Below, in pieces: positions 20,036 through 29,668 of a DNA stretch of 36,432 nt. The position numbers were made by a program, and so were the translations under genes. A model generated the notes under the pieces. It searched no databases, was not told where the DNA came from, and saw only the letters and a list, made by a program, of their open reading frames with translations. Position 1 is the first letter of the stretch. Every line of letters begins with the position of its first letter. The stretch is from a virus. Where the stretch lies: positions 1 to 36,432 of IMG/VR virus record IMGVR_UViG_3300027969_000231. One strand, 5' to 3'.

Positions 20036-23000
20036 TTACTTGATTTTCCTAGCGCCCGACAATAACGGTGCAACTTCGGGAAGTATGGCATCTGGTATAT
20101 CAACGCCAAAGTTTATCGCCGCGTCAGCCAGACCTTGATATTTCTTCTCAAAGCTATCTTCAATGGTTTTTTCTGGATCATCTATAAAGTTGGGGTGCCT
20201 AGCAGCAAACTTATAAAACTCCTTACGCGCTACGTTTTCGGCTGGACTGCCAGCCAAGCGTTCTACCCAAATGCGATCAAGCAACGCTGATTTTTTAGCG
20301 TTTAACTTGACTATTTTTTCATCTGCATTAGAAGCCGCACGCTCTCTTAAAGTTAACTTTTCTGGGCGAATACCGATCGCTGTTGATGCAATATCCCATT
20401 TAGTGAAATCTTCTTTGTTCATAATCGTTTTGCCTGAGAGACGTTTAGCCCCTTCTGTTGCAAAACGGTGTGCCTGTGCTGGTTTAGTTATAGCTGCAGG
20501 GAACGCCTTTTCGTACGCACGCTCGTAATGACCTTGTTGGACAAGGCTCCATGCTGTAGGTAGGGTATTGAGCATGTAACTTGGGAACGCACCGAGGTTG
20601 TTTGAAACAAACTCTTGTACTTCACGAGTAGCATCGGCAAAGAAACGAGCATCACGGAACAACATTTCCCCGGGGTTAACACCAATACGCTCGGTCAAAC
20701 TCCAATTTAATGCAGCCGATGGGATACCGCGTGCGGTCGCATGCGCTACTTTATATCCCATATCTCTAGCAGACTCTTCGTCCATACCAGATTGAATCGC
20801 TAGTTCAGCAACAGCGCCGCTAAAGTCACGCATCAGCATATTGAAGAACCATATTTGAAAGTCTTCCCACTCGTCGCCGTCTGGAGCAAATACCCTAGCA
20901 ATAGCCCACAGTCCTGATGCTAAGAAATACAAAGGCGTCCCCTCTGCGCCAGCCATTAAGAACGCAGTTACGTTAATGATCATAACTTTGCGGAAGGCTT
21001 CGCGGTGTATTTCCTTTTGGTATGCGTCGTACTCGTTCAGTTGCTGCTCTATGATTGCCGCATTGTTAGGAGCATTCTTATACTGGTCTTCCAAGAATGT
21101 TTTCATCTCTTTACGTTCTGCCGACGTCAATGGCGCACCAAAAGCTAACCACATATCTCGATAGATAGCACGGAGAATAGTTAAACTAACCTGTTTAAAT
21201 TGCAGCAAGAGAGCGCCGATTGGGTGCGAGAACGCACGGCCTTTAAGTTGGCGTAGGTATTCACCAAGGGAAGCGGCGGCTGCATCTCGCGCATCTTCTA
21301 TAGCCCGCTCAAATGCTTCTTCTTCGGTGTACTTTAATGGGTCGCCTGTGTTTAGATCGCGCTGAATAATGCCACGCTCATCACGTTTGTCAGCAGTTAA
21401 GTACTGCTCATACGCTAAATCGAACACCGACATTAGCGTTACTTCGCGGGTTAGGCGATCTAACTGATGGAAAGGCGCTAGAACGGCTTCTACAACTCGC
21501 TTTACTTTTCCAGTAGTGTATTGGTCAGTCGGCCCGCGTGCAAAGTCAAATGCGTCACTAATTTGCGAGATTTGTACGTCGCCATCGTCAATATACTTTT
21601 GCGCAGCACGGGCAGATGCACCCTTTAGGTAGCCACCTTCCATAATGGAAGGCCACCTAATTTGGGAGCGCATGCCTTTACCCAATGGGAGTAGCGTACG
21701 CTTTGGCATTGTCCGCATGTACTGACCAAAGTATTTAGCAATTACTTTATTTGCTTTAACAACACCATACTTACCGCCGATAGTACGTTCCGCCATGATA
21801 GGAAACGCAATCACGTTCATCAATGCGCTAGCGGGTGCAGTTAAGTTAATAGCAACTGAAAACTGGTTCACACCACCAACGAATCGAGCGCCCGGGCTTG
21901 TGTCTTCCATACCAAACATGTACTTGTAGCGCTTTTCAACTTCGTTAATGTTGTCGATAGCGGAAGTTTGGCGTTTTCCTTTTACAAACCTTCGCACATA
22001 GTCGTGCGCGTTTGTCATGTTGTTAAGAAATGGTTGGACATACTTGAACCGAGACTGCTGATAAGCGGCACGCACAGACGTTTCTGCAAACACGCGTAGC
22101 ATGTCACCACTTGCACCTTGGACAGCACGGCGGTTAATAAACATCTTGCGCATGCTTTGTTGTGGTAACAAGATATAGACTAGCTGATCCACTGCGCCTT
22201 TAATCTCTTCTTTAATTGCATCCGCCGACTTCTGAGTAGTGTGTGGTTGCCCGCCTTGAACTGTAGTTACAGTATCAGAGATAGCATCAATTAACTCTTT
22301 GACGTCCTTGAGCGCACCACCAATATCTTTGTTGTCAGTGTATAACTGAGAGATAGAGTTGCCAGCCCGCATGTCTTTAGCGGCTTGTTGCTGAGTTGCG
22401 TTACCTTTTGATAACTCTTCAAAACGTCTGTCATACGCCAAGTCACGGTTGATGTGGCTATCAAATGTATAGAACTCAGAGCGACCATTAGCAGTCACTT
22501 GGAACCAGAACTCACCGAAACGCCGTAATGGGAAGTACGGACGGTCAAAGTTTTCTTCAGCAAATTGCTTGTTGATCTTGCGTATCAAGTCTTTCTTTTC
22601 TGCTGATGTCTTACCACTCGATAACACTCGCAGTTTCATTTCACGAATAGTAGCTTTTAACAGATCGGTGTAATAGTTACGGACGGTGCGATATAACTCT
22701 TGAAACTCAGGCAAAAGTTTGTTCCATGCGTCAACAAGCTGCTGCGGTGCAACTTTATCGTCAGGTTTAGCAGTTACTGGGTCTATGTAGCCGGGGCCTA
22801 GGGGGTCGACTTCAATCCCTTGAATAGTTGCTTCCAACATGATGCGTGACATTAAGCGAGACTGCGCAGGTTTTTTCAACTGCATCTCTGCCCACTTAGT
22901 TATTATCTTATCGGCTTCGTTAACAATGCGTCCACGATAAGACGACATTTGCCCAATGATCTTGACGGCGGCACCGATGTAAGGGTTACTTTGCTGCACA

Positions 23001-26000
23001 TCTTCTTTAAGCATCCGCAGCCCAAGCATTGGAAGCTCTAGATTGCGTAGTGAATAAACACCACGGCGTCGTACAGCATTTGATAGCTTAGACAACTCAG
23101 GAATACTGGTCATCGCCGCTTTAAAAGTTTCACCTATACTTACTGCTATATCTTCAGCAGTGCGCCATTTGCTTGTAAGCGGCCCGTGTCTGTATCTAGC
23201 CTTCTTACCCTTGATTGGCGAGCTAAACCGCAACGACCCAGAAACTGCACCGGCTGGACGGACTGCAGAAAATACTTCGTTAGCTTGGATTATTGTTGCG
23301 CCTGCTACGTTGTCGGCACCAAACATCTTCATTGCAAAACGCAATAGTGAGTTATAGATTGACCCTTGGGTTGGCCCTTCTTCTGGCTCATACTTAACGC
23401 CACGTAGTTTCTTTTGGAAGTCAGCGTTAGTTAGTGCTTCAGCAACAAACTCAAATACGTTCTTGAACCCGTAGGCTTCAATATTTAATTCACTCTTTGC
23501 GTAGTTATACAGCACATATAACTGAGTCACGCCCTCACGTTGCCGTTGGTTTAAGCCCGTGGTGCTACGCAATACAAATTCAGTAGCGGCGTGCACTACT
23601 TCATGCAAGAACACACGGTTAGTTAAACCAAATTGCCCGCCAGTTCTAAGGCTGATTGCGTCGGAGCTAGGCATGTACAACCCAGAATGCACGAGGCCGG
23701 GCATGGTTTTATCAAACTCATCGCGTACTAACGCCAACTGCAACGTCAATGGAGATGTGTTGTACTCAGGCTTGTAAAGTTCTTTTAGTCCTTGATAGAC
23801 CAGTTCTAAACTCTCAGGCTTGTCGTAGTTTTTAAAGTACTTTTCATACAGCGCGGGATACGCACGGCGTACGTAGGTAAAGAGTTGGACTTGCTGCTGA
23901 CTAGACCTGCTGTCTATGTGCTGGCGTACCAATTCTCTTTCACGGTTAAAGCCGATCGTAGTAGGCAGGTCTAGTTCTGCTAACCGCGCAGCAAGTACAG
24001 AGTACAGGCCGGATGTGTTTTTCGCTACAGCACGTAGGGCACCGCTAATGTCGTTGTTATTTATTGCTTCGACTACGGAAGGGTGCAAGCCCTTTTGAAT
24101 GATCTGTCTAAATGTCTGATCGGCTTTACCTTCTACAAGCATGTCTCTGGATACAAAAGTACCATCACCACGCAAGACTGCATTTAGACCTTGGATGATT
24201 GGATCGTCGCTAGTTATGCCAAACACCGACTTGAGCATTTCAATGAACTCACGCAGCCATTGTTTTGCTTTCTGGAACTTAGTACCGACATAGTAACGAT
24301 CAGATAAAAGATTAGAGCCGTTAACCGCCCAGAACTCTGAAGGGTTAAACAACGCATACATTTCGTACGGCACATCGCCATTTTGGATAGCCTTAGATGC
24401 AAGCATCCAAGCATCCATATCTTGCTCAGTATTGGCTTTGATTACATTGTTTAAATAGAACTGAAGAGCTACGTTTTTAGTTTTAGCCGCTTCTTTTAAT
24501 TTGTTTCTAATTTGGCGCGACCACTCGTTGCGGATCAAGCGGCGTACTTGCACAGGCAACATGCGCTCAAGGTGGTGCAATATTTCGTGAACAGCCGTTT
24601 CTTCTTTAGTTGCAGCGTAGCGTCCAGTTTCTTTATCGGTCTCAAACGGAGTCGGTGCTTTGCGCGTGACTAAGCGAACTATTCTTGCAATATGGTTGTA
24701 CGACCCAGCAGTGCCTTCAGCAGCTTCTTTTTCCCTCTTTGTTTTGGGGAGCGCAACTTCAATAGCTAGGTCATCTGCAAGCGCAGGGTTCTGAATCAAG
24801 AACCAAATAGCAAAGTCGGCAGTCTCTGGGCTAATACGCCCCGCTTTCTTGGCATCTTCTAACGCCGATACAACACGACCAAACCCACGTTGCTTGCTCT
24901 TGCCATAACGATTTCTATCTGCACGCTCTTGAATGCTTTCGTTAATCTTGAGCATTGCCTCTGCGTATTGCTCTGGGGTAATCTTGCCTTCTTTGTACAG
25001 CGCATCTAGTTTGTTTACGCCCCTTCTGTTGTGAGCAATAGATTCGGCAAGGTTTGGCTCAACAGTCCCTGTTGGAAGTGCATTAGCAACGATGCTTCTA
25101 AACATGTTCCTGCGTCTATCTGCAGCCGCAGCAGATGCAAGGTTTGGAGTTGTAGTAGCAGAATCAATAGTTCTATTGACAGTCTTTGTGGGGGGCGTGA
25201 ATACATTACGCTCAAGCCCGTCGCGGTTCTCTGGTTTGCCTGATAAGAGAGACGCCAGATTTGCAGGATTGTCAGGGACGATAAAGACCGACGAGCCGTC
25301 CATCTGCTTGAGATGGTTGTCAATCAGGAACTTGTATGTTGGTTTGTTTACGTTGATGCAACCAAACGAATAACGTGAGTCTGTCTCGCTATCGCTAGCA
25401 ATAGCCTTTGCCCGCATTGAAGCATCAGATTCATTAAGCCACACCGAGTGCATCAGCGTCATGCTGTACTCGCCACTAAAAACTTTATCTAGTACAAATA
25501 CCTTACCAAAGTCATACTCACCAGCAGTTGTTGCTTCCCCAGCGCTACGTAATGCATCACGAAGACCGAATGTGAAGAACCCTGCGGGGGTAATACGGTT
25601 TTGTGGGAGGGTATTGTTACCTTTAAAGAAGTCCCCGGGGGCCAATCCTGTCAGCGTCTTGGTACGCAACAATAGAGTCCCGTTAGGCTTAAACAAATAC
25701 GTGTGGCCTTTGGGCTTATCTACGATGGTAAGGATCTTGTCGTCTGCTTGCAGCTTGTCTTTGATTGCTGGATACAGAACTCTGTAGGATTCCTTAGCAC
25801 CGTCCGACATCATCTCCGTGCCTTCTGGCAGGTCGGCAAGTACTTGTTCCGTTATGGCAATCGTGGCTGTTGGGTAGGTAACGAACTCGGCGGTGCTTAC
25901 GTTTGTCGGGTTGAGGATGATTGCTGCGGCTAGAACACCCGCATGCAATTTACCAATAATGTCGCGAATGGCTTCGGCAACGACCTCGGCACCTTCATTG

Positions 26001-29000
26001 GCGTAGCGAACAATGTCTTCTTTGACTTTGAGAATAAAGTCACGCGATCCTGCGCTTAAGCCGTAATGTTTCTCTAGGCGATCTATATCTGGTGCAGGGA
26101 GTGCCGCAAGCTGTGGTGCTACGGTTTCTTCTACGATACGGGTTTCACCTTCGATGGTGTAGGGCTCATGAGTAAGCGCAGTAAATGCGTTCTCGGCTTC
26201 TTTCTCTAGCACTTCCCATTCGGCATGCGCTTTTTCTCGTGCGTCAGATAGTTGCTTTAGTTTTACAGGAGAAGGCTGGCTACCATCAGAAGGGTCTTCT
26301 TCTTCCGACAACGCTTCATCAGCAAGCGATAGAACTTCCCACGCCTTCTTTGCTTTGGCAGTAGCAGAATCGTAGAGCGCTTGTAAGTCAGGCGATGCTT
26401 GGTCAGGTGGCGGCAGTGCAGGTACTTGCTGTACGGTTGCAGGTGGAGTTATAACTACAAGGTCAGTAACTGGAGGGGGCGTAACAGATCTGCTGTATAT
26501 GGTTTCTTTTTCTGCATCACGACGCGCAGTCTCCCGACGCTTTAATTCTTTAACGGCTTCTTCTTTGGTATCGCCAAGATAGGCCATGTCGGTTGGATGA
26601 AACTTATTAGCGTCATGCCATCCGGGAAGCCCCATTGATTCCGTAGTATTGAGACGTACGATTTGGTACGCAGCACCATTAGTGAAGGTTAAGTTTGTAA
26701 CCGTATTGCCGTATGGATCTTTGGCTCTTGTTGCGCTAACAAGATCAATCGGCGTATCTGCAGTTATCTCTGTGTCATCACTTATCTCTGGAGGTATATC
26801 TATAGTCTCTGGCTCATCTGTGCCAAACGACTCCCCGAATGCAGATTCAAATACCTCTGCAGTCTCTTCATATTTTGGTGTTTCTTTCTTAGCAATTTCG
26901 GTTTCTAATCTTGAAACTTGTCCCCACAATTCGTTTATCTGTCGGGTAAGCGTCGCCCACTCTCTACCTTTTTTGCTATCAGGTTTAGGTTCCTTGCCTG
27001 TGGGCGTAAGCAATTTATTGCGTTGACCCTTTAGTTTTGCAATTTCTTGCTCAAGTTCAGCGACAGTTTTTGGCTCTTGTCTTTCTAACGCACGCACCTG
27101 CATTCCTGCAGCTTTTGCTTTCTTTGCATCTTCAAGGTTAGTAATAAGTCTAGGGTTAGACGGTTTGTCATACCTACTAGTACTTGGCACAATAGCGTAG
27201 TAGTCGTAGCCCGGCCATAAATCACCCGTACTTGGGTCTATATCATCTTCATCTTCTATATCAAAATAAATACCTTCATCGTCTATTTTTTCGGCTATTT
27301 CTTGTTCGTTTTCAACAGGTGCAAGACCACTACTATCTGCAATATATTTCTTCTCAGCCTTAGCTATATTTTTAAGCGCTTGCGTACGCTTGTCTTTTAA
27401 CGCATCAACTTCTTGTTCTGCAGCTTCAATCTTGTCTTGTAGTGCTTCACGTTTAGAAATAGGTAATGTAGATAAGCCTTCTGATAGTTCATCTTCAAGA
27501 GCACCGAGTCTTTCTTCGGCAGCATTGAGTTCATCTTGTACTTGTTGGCGTTGCTGTTTAAAGTTAGGTGCAGTAGTTTCAGCTTTGGTCTCTTTAGCAG
27601 GTGCAGGTTGTGGCTGTGTTTTTGTTACCTGCGGTAGCTCTAATCCTTGGATATCGTCAAGCGATAGCCCGTGCTTTTCTTGGCCTTCTTTTATGGAGGC
27701 TAGATAGGCTTCAAACTCGGTAATCTCATCTTCTGTGTAGCCTCTTAGTCTGGAGAATTTTTTCCAGTCACCACTGTCGTAGGCAGCTCTTTCCTCGGGT
27801 GTCCAATCTTTGGGATTGCTGTCCTTCTCTTTGGCTGCTACTTTGTTAGAGAGCTCAATGTGTTTTGCTTCCCACTCTTTAACTGATTGGGTAGGTAGCG
27901 GAGCCCCATCAAAATCGGTAGGTGTTCCGTCTGCGGGGGGTGCAAAAATATCAGGAGACTCTGGAACCCCAGATTCATCTAAAGGAACAAACTCGTGCGT
28001 GGCTTGAATTGCTGCGCGTTCATCGGCGGCTTCCTGAGCAACAAGTTTGGCGTCGGCGCTTTCTGCTTTAGTATCCTCGGCGTCTATCTGATCTTGGTTG
28101 TACTTATCTAAGTCGGCAATCAAGTCGTCTTCAGATTTTGTTTCCTTACCTTTTTCTTTGCGTAAGAATCCTTTTGACTTGGCTAAGTCTTCCGCTGACA
28201 TCGGACGCTGGTCAACGATGCTTTGGGCAAACTTAGCTTTCTGTTCTTCTACAATTTCACCAGTGCGCTGTAGTGCTTTAGAGATTACTGCGTGCCCGCC
28301 ACCCATACCAGCACCAGCCATTAAACCTTGCGCTGCGGCTTCTTCAACACCTTCGCTCCAAGGGCGACCTGTAGCAAGATTACTAAAAATCTTTTCTTGT
28401 GCCGACTGAGGCATCTCCTCAAGCACGCCTTCTTTAAGTAACTCGCCCGCTACAAACTTAGCAAAAGATTTGTTGGTGTCACCAATGCCAGCACCTGTAT
28501 TTTTAAACCCAGCAGCGCGAGCGGCGATTGCGGTGTCAACGTCACCAATACCTAATCTAGAACCTAGCTTACCAGCACCAACCCCGATAAGCCCAGTGCC
28601 AACCCCAGCACCTAGAGCGGGGAGAACATAGTCTTCCCAATCCACACCTTGTGCGCGGGCTTCGTCGGCAATACTACCTGCGGTCAACGCGCCTTCAGCG
28701 GCATGACTTGTAATCCTAGCTACTCTATTTACTTTGTTTTTAATAAATGCTTCAGCGGCTTCGCCTGTAAGTTTTAACGTCGCCGCTTCTTTAGCGGCTT
28801 TAGTAACCCACATACGAGTAACGCCACCAGCAGCAACGCCGCCAGTAATCATGCTTGGAATTGACCCCAAAATGTTGTCAACCAACGCAAGTGGGTTTAG
28901 CCCCAGCGCTTTTACTGTATTGAAGAACCCTTTAGCTTCTTCGACGTTACCTAATTCTTTTTGTAGTTTGGCAGATTGAAACCCTGTTAAGAATTTATTT

Positions 29001-29668
29001 GAATCTTCAAAGTTAAAACCAAATTGTTGGTTTAACCTATCCATCATCTTCCCCCATTGCCCAATCTGCAACGGGTTAATATTTTTATCTCCGGGAATCC
29101 ATCCAGTTGCTAGTTCGCCAAGACCTACTAAACCTTGCACCGCATTCATACCGCCTTTACCAACAAGACCGATTGCTGCATCTTTATAGAAATCAACGGC
29201 CTTGCCAAACGCACCTTGATTTTGTTCTTGCTCTTCTTGCTGGTCTAATTTAGCTCTGCGCTCAGCAGCCAACTCTGCTGCTTTTTGGGATAGTCTGCCT
29301 TTGCGTGCTTCACCACGCATGATTTGTTGGTCAATAGCTTCAAGCTGACGACCGGGGGTAAACATAACCGACTCAGGACTACCGCTCTGGCGCATAGTCT
29401 CCAAGTTCTTTTGGTAGTCAACGGTGGGCGGCTCCATCTTGACGCCGCGCTCAAATATAGATTTGCCTTTAGGAGCAGTGCGAGTAGGCATCTCCTCGGC
29501 TTCAGCCATGCTAACGCCAGACGTCCCCACGCTCGTAGGAACGATCATTCTTTCTTTTATTGGCGGCTTTGCGTTAGCTAACGGGACAAACGTAAACTCG
29601 CCACCTTCTCCTTGGCCTTTTGCCTCTTCGGGTTCGGCCTTGGAGAGAGGAACGAATTCATATGTCAT
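20036..29668 (-). CDS. Giant multidomain virion-type protein, 3,210 aa
   Basis: The N-terminus has two FVPL tags (residues 5-8, 27-30) and a third at 560-563. A Gly/Ala-rich hydrophobic region (about 165-480) contains EEMPQSAQEKIFSNLATGRP, a phrase typical of large phage polyvalent or internal virion proteins. A coiled coil spans about 700-760. Residues about 1308-1450 form an L,D-transpeptidase-like domain with His1407 (MHSVWL) and catalytic-type Cys1437 (YSFGCIN). Two zinc-peptidase-like motifs follow: HEILHH at 1694 and HEVVHAATE at 2022, the second followed by FEFVAEALTN. The C-terminal third has further hydrophobic stretches. It is probably ejected with or before the DNA to breach the cell wall and act on host targets. 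It overlaps the 850-aa gene by four bases (ATGA). Confidence 0.85.
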   Translation of the reverse strand: MTYEFVPLSKAEPEEAKGQGEGGEFTFVPLANAKPPIKERMIVPTSVGTSGVSMAEAEEMPTRTAPKGKSIFERGVKMEPPTVDYQKNLETMRQSGSPESVMFTPGRQLEAIDQQIMRGEARKGRLSQKAAELAAERRAKLDQQEEQEQNQGAFGKAVDFYKDAAIGLVGKGGMNAVQGLVGLGELATGWIPGDKNINPLQIGQWGKMMDRLNQQFGFNFEDSNKFLTGFQSAKLQKELGNVEEAKGFFNTVKALGLNPLALVDNILGSIPSMITGGVAAGGVTRMWVTKAAKEAATLKLTGEAAEAFIKNKVNRVARITSHAAEGALTAGSIADEARAQGVDWEDYVLPALGAGVGTGLIGVGAGKLGSRLGIGDVDTAIAARAAGFKNTGAGIGDTNKSFAKFVAGELLKEGVLEEMPQSAQEKIFSNLATGRPWSEGVEEAAAQGLMAGAGMGGGHAVISKALQRTGEIVEEQKAKFAQSIVDQRPMSAEDLAKSKGFLRKEKGKETKSEDDLIADLDKYNQDQIDAEDTKAESADAKLVAQEAADERAAIQATHEFVPLDESGVPESPDIFAPPADGTPTDFDGAPLPTQSVKEWEAKHIELSNKVAAKEKDSNPKDWTPEERAAYDSGDWKKFSRLRGYTEDEITEFEAYLASIKEGQEKHGLSLDDIQGLELPQVTKTQPQPAPAKETKAETTAPNFKQQRQQVQDELNAAEERLGALEDELSEGLSTLPISKREALQDKIEAAEQEVDALKDKRTQALKNIAKAEKKYIADSSGLAPVENEQEIAEKIDDEGIYFDIEDEDDIDPSTGDLWPGYDYYAIVPSTSRYDKPSNPRLITNLEDAKKAKAAGMQVRALERQEPKTVAELEQEIAKLKGQRNKLLTPTGKEPKPDSKKGREWATLTRQINELWGQVSRLETEIAKKETPKYEETAEVFESAFGESFGTDEPETIDIPPEISDDTEITADTPIDLVSATRAKDPYGNTVTNLTFTNGAAYQIVRLNTTESMGLPGWHDANKFHPTDMAYLGDTKEEAVKELKRRETARRDAEKETIYSRSVTPPPVTDLVVITPPATVQQVPALPPPDQASPDLQALYDSATAKAKKAWEVLSLADEALSEEEDPSDGSQPSPVKLKQLSDAREKAHAEWEVLEKEAENAFTALTHEPYTIEGETRIVEETVAPQLAALPAPDIDRLEKHYGLSAGSRDFILKVKEDIVRYANEGAEVVAEAIRDIIGKLHAGVLAAAIILNPTNVSTAEFVTYPTATIAITEQVLADLPEGTEMMSDGAKESYRVLYPAIKDKLQADDKILTIVDKPKGHTYLFKPNGTLLLRTKTLTGLAPGDFFKGNNTLPQNRITPAGFFTFGLRDALRSAGEATTAGEYDFGKVFVLDKVFSGEYSMTLMHSVWLNESDASMRAKAIASDSETDSRYSFGCINVNKPTYKFLIDNHLKQMDGSSVFIVPDNPANLASLLSGKPENRDGLERNVFTPPTKTVNRTIDSATTTPNLASAAAADRRRNMFRSIVANALPTGTVEPNLAESIAHNRRGVNKLDALYKEGKITPEQYAEAMLKINESIQERADRNRYGKSKQRGFGRVVSALEDAKKAGRISPETADFAIWFLIQNPALADDLAIEVALPKTKREKEAAEGTAGSYNHIARIVRLVTRKAPTPFETDKETGRYAATKEETAVHEILHHLERMLPVQVRRLIRNEWSRQIRNKLKEAAKTKNVALQFYLNNVIKANTEQDMDAWMLASKAIQNGDVPYEMYALFNPSEFWAVNGSNLLSDRYYVGTKFQKAKQWLREFIEMLKSVFGITSDDPIIQGLNAVLRGDGTFVSRDMLVEGKADQTFRQIIQKGLHPSVVEAINNNDISGALRAVAKNTSGLYSVLAARLAELDLPTTIGFNRERELVRQHIDSRSSQQQVQLFTYVRRAYPALYEKYFKNYDKPESLELVYQGLKELYKPEYNTSPLTLQLALVRDEFDKTMPGLVHSGLYMPSSDAISLRTGGQFGLTNRVFLHEVVHAATEFVLRSTTGLNQRQREGVTQLYVLYNYAKSELNIEAYGFKNVFEFVAEALTNADFQKKLRGVKYEPEEGPTQGSIYNSLLRFAMKMFGADNVAGATIIQANEVFSAVRPAGAVSGSLRFSSPIKGKKARYRHGPLTSKWRTAEDIAVSIGETFKAAMTSIPELSKLSNAVRRRGVYSLRNLELPMLGLRMLKEDVQQSNPYIGAAVKIIGQMSSYRGRIVNEADKIITKWAEMQLKKPAQSRLMSRIMLEATIQGIEVDPLGPGYIDPVTAKPDDKVAPQQLVDAWNKLLPEFQELYRTVRNYYTDLLKATIREMKLRVLSSGKTSAEKKDLIRKINKQFAEENFDRPYFPLRRFGEFWFQVTANGRSEFYTFDSHINRDLAYDRRFEELSKGNATQQQAAKDMRAGNSISQLYTDNKDIGGALKDVKELIDAISDTVTTVQGGQPHTTQKSADAIKEEIKGAVDQLVYILLPQQSMRKMFINRRAVQGASGDMLRVFAETSVRAAYQQSRFKYVQPFLNNMTNAHDYVRRFVKGKRQTSAIDNINEVEKRYKYMFGMEDTSPGARFVGGVNQFSVAINLTAPASALMNVIAFPIMAERTIGGKYGVVKANKVIAKYFGQYMRTMPKRTLLPLGKGMRSQIRWPSIMEGGYLKGASARAAQKYIDDGDVQISQISDAFDFARGPTDQYTTGKVKRVVEAVLAPFHQLDRLTREVTLMSVFDLAYEQYLTADKRDERGIIQRDLNTGDPLKYTEEEAFERAIEDARDAAAASLGEYLRQLKGRAFSHPIGALLLQFKQVSLTILRAIYRDMWLAFGAPLTSAERKEMKTFLEDQYKNAPNNAAIIEQQLNEYDAYQKEIHREAFRKVMIINVTAFLMAGAEGTPLYFLASGLWAIARVFAPDGDEWEDFQIWFFNMLMRDFSGAVAELAIQSGMDEESARDMGYKVAHATARGIPSAALNWSLTERIGVNPGEMLFRDARFFADATREVQEFVSNNLGAFPSYMLNTLPTAWSLVQQGHYERAYEKAFPAAITKPAQAHRFATEGAKRLSGKTIMNKEDFTKWDIASTAIGIRPEKLTLRERAASNADEKIVKLNAKKSALLDRIWVERLAGSPAENVARKEFYKFAARHPNFIDDPEKTIEDSFEKKYQGLADAAINFGVDIPDAILPEVAPLLSGARKIK

